Both the position numbers and the translations under genes were made by a program. This document shows positions 24,597 to 31,604 of a stretch of 56,944 nucleotides of DNA, in pieces (position 1 is the first letter of the stretch; each line of letters starts with the position of its first letter). This DNA comes from an uncultured Prevotellaceae bacterium (GTDB taxonomy: Bacteria; Bacteroidota; Bacteroidia; Bacteroidales; Bacteroidaceae). Location of the stretch: contig ONCQ01000014.1 of assembly GCA_900316355.1 (NCBI GenBank), positions 1 to 56,944 of the forward strand. The letters run 5' to 3'. Below the pieces are notes generated by a model, which worked only from the letters and a program-made list of their open reading frames with translations, had not been told where the DNA came from and did not search any database.

Positions 24597-26231
24597 ATGA
24601 CAAAAAGCGCATTGCAAATCGCAAGGGCTGCCTACCAGCCCAAACTCCCTAAGGCCCTGCAGGGTCCTGTGAAAGCTAAGGAAGGTGCCGCCACGCAGAG
24701 TGTCGGCGACCAGGCTAAGATTAAGGAATTGTTCCCCAACACCTACGGACTCCCCGTCATCGAGTTCGAGGCTGGCGAGGCACAGCAACTGCCTGCCATC
24801 AACGTGGGCGTCATCCTCAGCGGCGGTCAGGCTCCTGGCGGTCACAACGTCATCAGCGGCCTCTTCGACGGTGTCAAGAGCATCAACCCCGCCTCCAAAC
24901 TCTACGGCTTCATCCTCGGCCCCGGCGGCCTCGTGGATCATAAGTACATGGAGCTCACTGCCGACATCATCGACGAATACCGCAACACCGGTGGCTTCGA
25001 CATCATCGGCTCCGGCCGCACGAAGCTGGAGAAGGTGGAGCAGTTCGAGAAGGGTATCGAGATCCTGCGCAAGCTGGACATCAAGGCACTCGTCATCATC
25101 GGTGGCGACGACAGCAACACCAACGCCTGCGTCCTCGCTGAGTACTATGCCGCCAAGAAGTATGGCGTGCAGGTCATCGGCTGCCCCAAGACCATCGACG
25201 GCGACCTGAAGAACGAGCAGATCGAGACCAGCTTCGGCTTCGACACCGCTTGCAAGACCTACAGCGAGCTCATCGGTAACATCCAGCGCGACTGCAACAG
25301 CGCCCGCAAGTACTGGCACTTCATCAAGCTCATGGGCCGCAGCGCCAGCCACATCGCACTGGAGTGCGCCCTGCAGACTCAGCCCAACATCTGCCTCGTC
25401 AGTGAGGAGGTGGAGGCCAAGGAGATGAGCCTGGATGACGTGGTGAACTACATCGCCGACATCGTTGCCGCCCGCGCTGAGCAGGGCAACCACTTTGGCA
25501 CTGTGCTCATCCCCGAGGGCCTCATCGAGTTCATCCCCGCCATCAAGAAGCTCATCAAGGAGCTCAACGAGGTGCTGACAGATCCCGCTACCGGCGAGCC
25601 TCGCGAGTTTGATAGCGCCGACGCCCAAATCGCCTTCGTGAAGAATAGCATCGCCAAGGACAACCTCGCCGTGCTGGAGAGCCTGCCCGAGGATGTGGCC
25701 CGTCAGCTCTGCCTCGACCGCGACCCCCACGGCAACGTGCAGGTCAGCCTCATCGAGACCGAGAAGCTGCTGAGCCGTATGGTGGCCAAGCGCCTGAAGG
25801 AAACAGGCCGCGCACCCAAGTTCAGCGCCCAGCACCACTTCTTCGGCTACGAAGGCCGCTGCGCTGCTCCCAGCAACTACGATGCCGACTACTGCTACAG
25901 CCTCGGCTTCAACGCCAGCCGCCTCATTGCCAATGGCAAGACGGGCTACATGAGCATCATCAAGAACACCACAGCGCCTGCTGCTGAGTGGATTGCCGGT
26001 GGTGTGCCCATCACGATGATGATGAACATCGAGCGTCGCAACGGTGCCGACAAGCCCGTTATCCGCAAGGCCCTCGTAGAGCTGGACGGTGCTCCCTTCA
26101 AGTTCTTCGCCGCTCATCGCGATGAGTGGGCTAAGAATACCTGCTATGTCTATCCTGGTCCCATCCAGTACTTCGGTCCGTCCGAGGTCTGCGACCAGAG
26201 CACAAAGACCTTACAGCTTGAACAAGCGTAA
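24597..26231 (+). CDS. pfp: Pyrophosphate--fructose-6-phosphate 1-phosphotransferase
   Basis: 544 residues from the ATG at 24597; upstream codons lie in the predicted leader. This is the long PPi-type phosphofructokinase common in Bacteroidales. [12 protein letters not shown] forms the phosphate-binding start. GGDDSNTNA (169-177) has Asp in the second position that excludes ATP, and [11 protein letters not shown] (196-206) holds the PPi-binding Lys and catalytic Asp. The enzyme reversibly phosphorylates fructose 6-phosphate with PPi in glycolysis. Codon use is strongly biased to C-ending codons, which fits a highly expressed gene and creates a spurious 509-residue open frame on the opposite strand. 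Confidence 0.97.
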   Translation: MTKSALQIARAAYQPKLPKALQGPVKAKEGAATQSVGDQAKIKELFPNTYGLPVIEFEAGEAQQLPAINVGVILSGGQAPGGHNVISGLFDGVKSINPASKLYGFILGPGGLVDHKYMELTADIIDEYRNTGGFDIIGSGRTKLEKVEQFEKGIEILRKLDIKALVIIGGDDSNTNACVLAEYYAAKKYGVQVIGCPKTIDGDLKNEQIETSFGFDTACKTYSELIGNIQRDCNSARKYWHFIKLMGRSASHIALECALQTQPNICLVSEEVEAKEMSLDDVVNYIADIVAARAEQGNHFGTVLIPEGLIEFIPAIKKLIKELNEVLTDPATGEPREFDSADAQIAFVKNSIAKDNLAVLESLPEDVARQLCLDRDPHGNVQVSLIETEKLLSRMVAKRLKETGRAPKFSAQHHFFGYEGRCAAPSNYDADYCYSLGFNASRLIANGKTGYMSIIKNTTAPAAEWIAGGVPITMMMNIERRNGADKPVIRKALVELDGAPFKFFAAHRDEWAKNTCYVYPGPIQYFGPSEVCDQSTKTLQLEQA

Positions 26232-26253
26232 GTCCGATACATCACATCAACGC

Positions 26254-27126
26254 GTGGCTTTGACCTCTGTTAAACAGAGCGCCAAGCCACGCGCTTCCCA
26301 TTCTAAGCGTCGCACGAGCCGCTCGTCGCGCAAGAACTCATTCTTCCGTCGTTACAGATGGTGGATGGTCTTCGGCGGGGCGGCTTTGGCGATTGCTCTT
26401 TACATCTTCATCTTCGTGCGCGTCTTCGTGGATCCGTTCTCCTTCCGGTGGAATGCCATCTATGGCGAGGGCGTGGAGCCCGATGGCTTTGAGGTGCGTG
26501 GTATAGACATCAGTCATTATCAGGAGCGAATAGACTGGTCGCGTGTGCGCAACGCTCAGATTAAAGGACAGCCCTTGCGCTTCGTCATCATCAAGGCTAC
26601 GGAGGGCGTCAGCATCATCGATGAGAACTTCATCGATAACTTCTACCAGGCTCGGCAGAACGACCTCGTGCGCGGAGCCTATCATTTCTTCACTCCCGAT
26701 GTGGATGCTGCCCGCCAGGCACGCTTCTTCATCAAGCAGGTGAAGCTGGAGGCGGGCGACCTGCCACCCGTCCTCGACGTAGAGAAGGCAGGGGACCTGT
26801 CAACCAAACAACTGCGAAAAGCGGTGCATACGTGGCTCGACATCGTCAGCAAGCACTATGGCATCGCACCCATTATCTACACGGGCTACCGCTTCAAGCT
26901 TGACTATCTCAACGACGGCACCTTTGATGAGTATCCCTATTGGATTGCCCATTACTACGTCGAGCAGTTGCAATACAAGGGTAAGTGGGCCTTCTGGCAA
27001 TATACCGACATGGGGCAAATCGATGGCATTAAAGGCCGTGTCGATTGCAACATCTTCAACGGCGATTTGCCTCAACTGCAAGCCCTGACGATGAAACCTG
27101 AAGAAATCGATGAGGTGGGCCTCTGA
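26254..27126 (+). CDS. GH25-family lysozyme-like membrane-anchored protein
   Basis: A basic cytoplasmic tail, one TM helix (WWMVFGGAALAIALYIFIFVRVFV) and a GH25 muramidase domain: GIDISHYQ (first catalytic Asp), FVIIKATEG, LPPVLDVEKAG, and PYWIAHY...FWQYTDMG. The enzyme should cleave the glycan strand of peptidoglycan from the outer face of the inner membrane. The start is uncertain because no ATG lies between the pfp stop and the TM helix. I chose GTG at 26254 (290 residues). TTG at 26218 overlapping pfp, or ATGs inside pfp (26089, 26122), would extend it, and ATG at 26365 would remove the basic tail. The gene follows pfp by about 20 bases and is probably co-transcribed. Confidence 0.85.
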   Translation: MALTSVKQSAKPRASHSKRRTSRSSRKNSFFRRYRWWMVFGGAALAIALYIFIFVRVFVDPFSFRWNAIYGEGVEPDGFEVRGIDISHYQERIDWSRVRNAQIKGQPLRFVIIKATEGVSIIDENFIDNFYQARQNDLVRGAYHFFTPDVDAARQARFFIKQVKLEAGDLPPVLDVEKAGDLSTKQLRKAVHTWLDIVSKHYGIAPIIYTGYRFKLDYLNDGTFDEYPYWIAHYYVEQLQYKGKWAFWQYTDMGQIDGIKGRVDCNIFNGDLPQLQALTMKPEEIDEVGL

Positions 27127-27164
27127 CACTGGTTCACCCAATACATAGAACATTTAATCATACA

Positions 27165-28112
27165 ATGAAACGCATATCTTTCTTTTTCCTGTTTGCTGCC
27201 GCTGCCACATTCACTTCGGCACAGACGCAGCTTAAGTATTCTAACTTTGACACATGGGTCACCCGCAGTGTCAAGGAAAGCGCTATCATAGGTGGAAAAA
27301 CCAAGACCATCCAGGAGATAGGTCCCGAGTTGACATGGGACGGCAAGAAACCCTATGTCAATGCAGGCGGTTCGCCGTGGGCTACCAGTAATATCATGGC
27401 AAAGGTGGCAGGCGTCGTGAAGACCAATGCCAGCGTCTTTCGCGAGGCGCGTGGCCGCGGAAGTTGTGCCAAGCTGATGACCCACGTCGTCGGCGTGAAG
27501 GTGTTGGGTCTTATCAATATCCATGTCCTGGCAGCTGGTTCTGTTTATCTTGGCGATATGGTGGAGCCCATCACCAGCTCTTCCAACCCTATGCGCTGGC
27601 TCAACTACGGCATCCCCTTCACCGAGAAGCCCAAGGCTGTGCAGTTTGATTACAAGGTGCAGCTCTCCGGCAAACCCGACCGCATCCGCCAGACGGGTTT
27701 CAGCGCCGTTAAGACTGTTGCGGGCGCTGACATGCCGAATGTCATCTGCCTCCTGCAGAAACGGTGGGAGGACGAGAAGGGCAACATCTACGCCCGTCGC
27801 ATCGGCACCGCCATCCAACGCTTCTCTCAAAACAGCGACTGGGTCAACGGCAAGCAGCTGGAGATTCATTATGGCAATATCACTGCGGAGCCCTTCTACA
27901 AGCCTTACATGAATCTATTCAATGGCGGCGATGACCAAAAGTACGCCAAGAACAGCAAGGGCAAGATGGTGCCCGTGCAGGAAGTGGAGTGGGGGACGGC
28001 CGACGAAACACCCACCCATCTCTGCCTGCAGTTCGCCAGCAGCTTCGGTGGCGCCTACATCGGCGCTGTTGGCACTACGCTATGGGTGGACAATGTAAAA
28101 CTGATTTATTAG
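27165..28112 (+). CDS. PCMD-domain (putative carbohydrate metabolism) secreted protein
   Basis: 315 residues with a clear signal peptide (MKRISFFFLFAAAATFTSAQ). The mature part reads as a PCMD-type beta-sandwich: KYSNFDTWVTR at the start, NPMRWLNYGIPFTEKPKAVQFDYKVQL in the middle, and a C-terminal ASSFGGAYIGAVGTTLWVDNVKLIY ending in the 'DNVkL.Y' strand common to Bacteroidetes glycan-associated modules. Function is unproven; the family sits in surface carbohydrate loci. It follows the GH25 gene by 38 bases on the same strand. Confidence 0.8.
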   Translation: MKRISFFFLFAAAATFTSAQTQLKYSNFDTWVTRSVKESAIIGGKTKTIQEIGPELTWDGKKPYVNAGGSPWATSNIMAKVAGVVKTNASVFREARGRGSCAKLMTHVVGVKVLGLINIHVLAAGSVYLGDMVEPITSSSNPMRWLNYGIPFTEKPKAVQFDYKVQLSGKPDRIRQTGFSAVKTVAGADMPNVICLLQKRWEDEKGNIYARRIGTAIQRFSQNSDWVNGKQLEIHYGNITAEPFYKPYMNLFNGGDDQKYAKNSKGKMVPVQEVEWGTADETPTHLCLQFASSFGGAYIGAVGTTLWVDNVKLIY

Positions 28113-28221
28113 CAAATGGCTTAACTACTGTCCGAAGGACGAGCGAAGTGATAACTTCTTAACTCCTTAACTCCTCAAAAGTTGAGCAAATGTGAAACTT
28201 GAATAATTTACAATTTGTTCC

Positions 28222-29634
28222 TTGCAAACGCCTTATTATCTTGTTGAAGAAGAGAAGCTGCGTCGCAACCTTGCATTAATCAAGGATGTCGCTGACCGCA
28301 GTGGTGCCGAGATTATCTTGGCATTCAAAGCCTTTGCCCTGTGGAAGACCTTTCCCATCTTCCGCGAATATATCAGCCACACCACAGCCTCGTCGCCCGA
28401 TGAAGCACGCCTGGCTTTCGAGGAGTTCGGCAGCCCGGCTCACACCTATAGCCCTGCCTACACGGAGCATGATTTCCCTGAGATCCTTCGCTGCTCCTCG
28501 CACATCACCTTCAACAGCCTCTCGCAGTTCCATCGCTTTGCAGACCCACCCCTCACCCTCCCTTGTAGGGAGGGAGTGGTCACCTGTCAAGACGAGAAAG
28601 ATCTCTCTAAATCTCCTAGTCAGGGGAGACTTGCCGGCGCAGAGACTGCAGATGGGAACAAAGCGGACGCCTGCTCAGAACATTCCTCTCCCTCCCTCAT
28701 AGGGAGGGCGGGGGGTGGGTCTGCTCCTTCCTTCGGCCTGCGTGTGAATCCAGAGTACAGTGAGATAGAGACAGAGCTGTATAACCCCTGTGCTCCCGGT
28801 TCCCGCTTCGGCGTCCTGGCCGAGGACCTCCCGTCGCCCTGCGATTTCCCCGAAACCATCGAAGGTTTTCATATCCATTGCCATTGTGAGAGTGGTGCCG
28901 ACGCTTTCGCGCGCACGCTCGTACATATTATAGATAAGTTCTCGCCATGGTTCCCAAAGCTCAAGTGGATTAACTTCGGTGGCGGACATCTCATGACCCG
29001 CGAGGGCTATGATGTGGAGTTGCTCGTCCGCACACTCCGTGACTTCCATGCCCGTTGGCCCCACTTGAAAATGATCCTTGAACCAGGCTCTGCCTTTGCC
29101 TGGCAGACAGGTCCGCTGGTGTCATCTGTTGTGGATATCGTTGAGAACCACGGCATCAGGACTGCCATCCTTGATGTCAGCTTCACCTGCCACATGCCGG
29201 ACTGTTTGGAGATGCCGTATCATCCAAGCATTAAAGTAAAGTATAAGCCCCTCTCTAACTCCCCCCGTGGGGGGGAGGACTCCGTTACTGCGGAGGAGCA
29301 GGGTGCATACTTTGGGGCAGAACCACTTCCCGTAGAACTAATAACAACTGGTACTGACGCCCTCCCCCCCACGGGGGGAGTCGGAGAGGGGCTTTCTTAC
29401 CGCCTCGGCGGTAACTCTTGCCTTTCAGGCGATTTCATGGGCACATGGCGATTCCCGCATGAACTAAAGGTTGGTGATGAAATCATCTTCGAGGATATGA
29501 TTCACTACACGACAGTAAAGACCACAACGTTCAACGGCGTTCACCATCCCTCCATCGCCATCCGTAGGCTCAACGGCGCTGTTGAACTGCTGCGCGAGTA
29601 CACTTATGAGGATTATCGCGACCGGATGGACTGA
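28222..29634 (+). CDS. nspC: Carboxynorspermidine decarboxylase with two in-frame repeat insertions
   Basis: 470 residues, about 90 longer than usual for NspC (about 380). PLP-binding Lys36 lies in IILAFKAFALW. HIHCHCESGAD, WINFGGGHLMTREGYD, LEPGSAFAWQTG and NSCLSGDFMGTW (catalytic Cys400) complete a fold-type III decarboxylase of the ornithine/carboxynorspermidine group, which makes norspermidine or spermidine. The extra length comes from two palindromic elements: residues about 107-168 (TLPCREG...PSLIGRAGGG) and about 342-391 (SNSPRGGED...LPPTGGVGEG). Both fall in surface loops between conserved blocks, and all catalytic motifs remain. The start is TTG at 28222; no in-frame ATG exists before the conserved region, and a stop lies 15 bases upstream. 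TTAACTCC is repeated twice at 28159. Confidence 0.92.
   Translation: MQTPYYLVEEEKLRRNLALIKDVADRSGAEIILAFKAFALWKTFPIFREYISHTTASSPDEARLAFEEFGSPAHTYSPAYTEHDFPEILRCSSHITFNSLSQFHRFADPPLTLPCREGVVTCQDEKDLSKSPSQGRLAGAETADGNKADACSEHSSPSLIGRAGGGSAPSFGLRVNPEYSEIETELYNPCAPGSRFGVLAEDLPSPCDFPETIEGFHIHCHCESGADAFARTLVHIIDKFSPWFPKLKWINFGGGHLMTREGYDVELLVRTLRDFHARWPHLKMILEPGSAFAWQTGPLVSSVVDIVENHGIRTAILDVSFTCHMPDCLEMPYHPSIKVKYKPLSNSPRGGEDSVTAEEQGAYFGAEPLPVELITTGTDALPPTGGVGEGLSYRLGGNSCLSGDFMGTWRFPHELKVGDEIIFEDMIHYTTVKTTTFNGVHHPSIAIRRLNGAVELLREYTYEDYRDRMD
28540..28724. repeat. Paired palindromic element C (in frame in nspC)
   Basis: 185 bp bounded by GCAGACCCACCC and GGGTGGGTCTGC. The left hairpin is CCCTCCCT-TGT-AGGGAGGG, the right CCCTCCCT-CAT-AGGGAGGG. 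The left unit is a 36/37 match to the right unit of element A, 18 kb away. It is translated in frame as about 62 residues. Confidence 0.93.
29245..29394. repeat. Paired palindromic element D (in frame in nspC)
   Basis: 150 bp with 34-base terminal inverted repeats (29245-29278 and 29361-29394) matching at 32 of 34 positions; they begin AAGCCCCTCTC and contain CCCCCC-GT-GGGGGGG hairpins. The spacer is unrelated to those of elements A-C. It is translated in frame as about 50 residues. Confidence 0.93.
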
Positions 29635-29750
29635 AGCAAAGATGCTTCTCACCTTGCATTTTTTTGAGCAGATTCAACCCATAAAGCGAATTTTTTTGTG
29701 TCTAAACGAAAAAAATCGTAAGAATCCCTTGCCAGTTCAAGAAAAAGCAG

Positions 29751-29758
29751 TACCTTTG
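29751..29758 (+). promoter_or_regulatory. -7 box TACCTTTG for the tRNA cluster
   Basis: TACCTTTG lies 65 bases before tRNA-Gly; a weak CTTG at 29728-29731 is at the right distance for a -33 box. It probably drives all three tRNAs up to the terminator at 30164. Confidence 0.6.
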
Positions 29759-29822
29759 CACCCGCAATCAGAGGATTGCCTATGACTTTGACATGATGAA
29801 CAGCTGGTTGGAACATAATTTT

Positions 29823-29898
<76 letters not shown>

Positions 29899-29935
29899 AC
29901 CCTTGAGCAAATAACGACAACGTCGTACAGAGCCT

Positions 29936-30016
29936 GCCCAGGTGGCGGAATGGTAGACGCGCTCGTTTCAGGTGCGAGTGTTGAGAGACGTGCAGGTTCG
30001 AGTCCTGTTCTGGGCA
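29936..30016 (+). tRNA. tRNA-Leu (anticodon CAG)
   Basis: Acceptor GCCCAGG pairs with TCTGGGC (one G-U), anticodon stem CTCGT/GCGAG with loop TTCAGGT (CAG), a long class II variable arm, and T loop TTCGAGT. CCA is not encoded. Confidence 0.95.
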
Positions 30017-30052
30017 CTGATTCCTGCGATGTTGGTTGTAAAGCTCATTATT

Positions 30053-30136
30053 GGAGAGGTGGCGGAATTGGTAGACGCGCTACTTTGAGGGGGTAGTGTC
30101 GATTATGACGTGGGAGTTCGAGTCTCCTCCTCTTCA
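30053..30136 (+). tRNA. tRNA-Leu (anticodon GAG)
   Basis: Acceptor GGAGAGG pairs with CCTCTTC, anticodon stem CTACT/GGTAG with loop TTGAGGG (GAG), class II variable arm and T loop TTCGAGT. CCA is not encoded. Confidence 0.95.
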
Positions 30137-30163
30137 CTACAGCTGTTCAATGTCAGAACAATG

Positions 30164-30197
30164 CAGATGGCCGCCGTTTGGTGGCCATCTGTTGTTT
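30164..30197 (+). terminator. Intrinsic terminator after tRNA cluster
   Basis: Perfect 9-base stem CAGATGGCC / GGCCATCTG with a 10-base loop, followed by TTGTTT. Confidence 0.8.
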
Positions 30198-30276
30198 ACC
30201 GCCTTCGCCCATCCATCCCTTATCGTTGCTCGCTATTCATCATCATTCATTCTTAAATACATTATTCATTCCATAA

Positions 30277-31485
30277 ATGACAGCTCAACCCATTCCCGTA
30301 CTATTGCTCACCGGCTATCTCGGCAGTGGCAAAACAACACTCCTCAATCGCATCCTCAACAACCGTCGCGGCATTCGCTTTGCGGTGATTGTCAATGATA
30401 TCGGTGAGGTAAACATTGATGCCGACCTTATTGAGAAGGGCGGCGTTGTTGCGCAAAAGGATGATAGCCTTGTGGCCCTGCAGAACGGCTGCATCTGCTG
30501 CACGCTGAAGATGGACCTTGTGGAACAGTTGCGTGACATCACGCGCCAGCAACGCTTCGACTACATCGTCATTGAAGCCAGCGGCATCTGTGAACCGGCA
30601 CCCATCGCACAGACCATTTGCTCGATTCCAACGATGGGTATGGAATACATGCGTGACGGCATCCCCGTGGTCGATTGCATCGCCACGGTTGTAGATGCCC
30701 TTCGCATGCGCGATGAATTCGGCAGCGGCAAGGATCTCCTGCGCCCCAATCTGGATGAGGACGATATCGAGAACCTTGTCATCCAGCAGATAGAATTCTG
30801 TAATCTCATTCTGCTGAACAAAGCCTCTGAGGTGACGCCCCATGAGCTCGGACGCATCCGTGAAATCATCCGTGCGCTGCAGCCCAAGGCTGAAATCATC
30901 GAGTGCGACTACTGCGATGTAGATTTCGATAAGCTCCTCAACACCCACGCCTTCGATTTTGACAAGGTGGCCACCTCGGCCGCTTGGATTGATGAGATTG
31001 AAAATCACCATGGTGATGAGGAGGAAGAAGATGATGATGATGATGACGATGACCACGATCATCACCATCACCATCATCACCACGACCACGACCACGACGA
31101 AGGCGAGGCTGAGGAATATGGTATCGGCACGTTTGTCTATTACCGTCGCGAGCCCCTGAACTTAGGTCTTTTCGATGAATTCGTGGCTCGCCATTGGCCC
31201 GCGTCTATCATTCGTGCCAAGGGCATCTGCTGGTTCTACGGTGAACCCGACACGTGTTATGTCTTTGAGCAAGCTGGCAAACAGGTCACTCTTCGCAATG
31301 CTGGTCAGTGGTATGCCACGATGCCAGCCGATGAATTGGCTGAATTTAAGGCTCAGAATCCCGACTTGCGTCGCGACTGGGATGAACGCTATGGAGACCG
31401 CATGCAAAAACTCGTCTTTATCGGTCAGCATCTCGATCGCGAAGCTATCACGCTCGCCCTCGATATGTGTCTCGCCAAGTCATGA
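30277..31485 (+). CDS. COG0523 (CobW-type) GTPase / metallochaperone with Asp/His-rich insert
   Basis: 402 residues. Walker A GYLGSGKTT (13-21), the family's metal-binding CxCC motif as GCICC (Cys72, 74, 75), a Walker B-like YIVIEASG and a C-terminal CobW domain with FVYYRREPLNLGLFDEFV. The G4 motif is NKAS (180-183) instead of NKxD, which may loosen guanine specificity. Between the domains (about 246-279) lies an acidic run followed by a His-rich stretch (residues 259-272 nearly all His and Asp), a likely Zn, Ni or Co store. COG0523 proteins insert or traffic metals, often under zinc limitation. No Zur-like site was recognised upstream. The stop codon TGA is the first three bases of the octamer repeat array. 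Confidence 0.92.
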   Translation: MTAQPIPVLLLTGYLGSGKTTLLNRILNNRRGIRFAVIVNDIGEVNIDADLIEKGGVVAQKDDSLVALQNGCICCTLKMDLVEQLRDITRQQRFDYIVIEASGICEPAPIAQTICSIPTMGMEYMRDGIPVVDCIATVVDALRMRDEFGSGKDLLRPNLDEDDIENLVIQQIEFCNLILLNKASEVTPHELGRIREIIRALQPKAEIIECDYCDVDFDKLLNTHAFDFDKVATSAAWIDEIENHHGDEEEEDDDDDDDDHDHHHHHHHHDHDHDEGEAEEYGIGTFVYYRREPLNLGLFDEFVARHWPASIIRAKGICWFYGEPDTCYVFEQAGKQVTLRNAGQWYATMPADELAEFKAQNPDLRRDWDERYGDRMQKLVFIGQHLDREAITLALDMCLAKS

Positions 31486-31594
31486 ACTCTTGAACTCTTG
31501 AACTTTTGAACTCTTGAACTTTTGAACTCTTGAACTTTTGAACTCTTGAACTTTTGAACTCTTGAACCCCTTGAACTCTTGAACTCTTGAACCC
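31483..31594. repeat. Fourteen tandem 8-base repeats
   Basis: About 14 units of TGAACTCT alternating with TGAACTTT (one 9-base unit TGAACCCCT near the end; the last unit is TGAACCCA). The array starts exactly at the stop codon of the GTPase gene and ends 10 bases before the ATG of the M6 protease gene, filling the whole intergenic region. Confidence 0.95.
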
Positions 31595-31604
31595 ATTTCT
31601 CTCG

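Noticed and set aside
24588-26117. 509-residue open frame on the minus strand opposite pfp
   Set aside because: It mirrors the strong codon bias of pfp, is rich in Leu/Val/Ala/Asp with no family motif, and has no promoter or ribosome site.
31020-31110. His-run as vector-tag contamination
   Set aside because: It lies inside a continuous COG0523 reading frame with mixed His codons and acidic residues, a known feature of this protein family.
31483-31594. CRISPR array
   Set aside because: Units are 8 bases with no spacers; it is a simple tandem repeat. No cas genes are in the window.
31587-31604. TTG start for the M6 protease
   Set aside because: It lies in the end of the octamer array; ATG 31605 opens a standard signal peptide.
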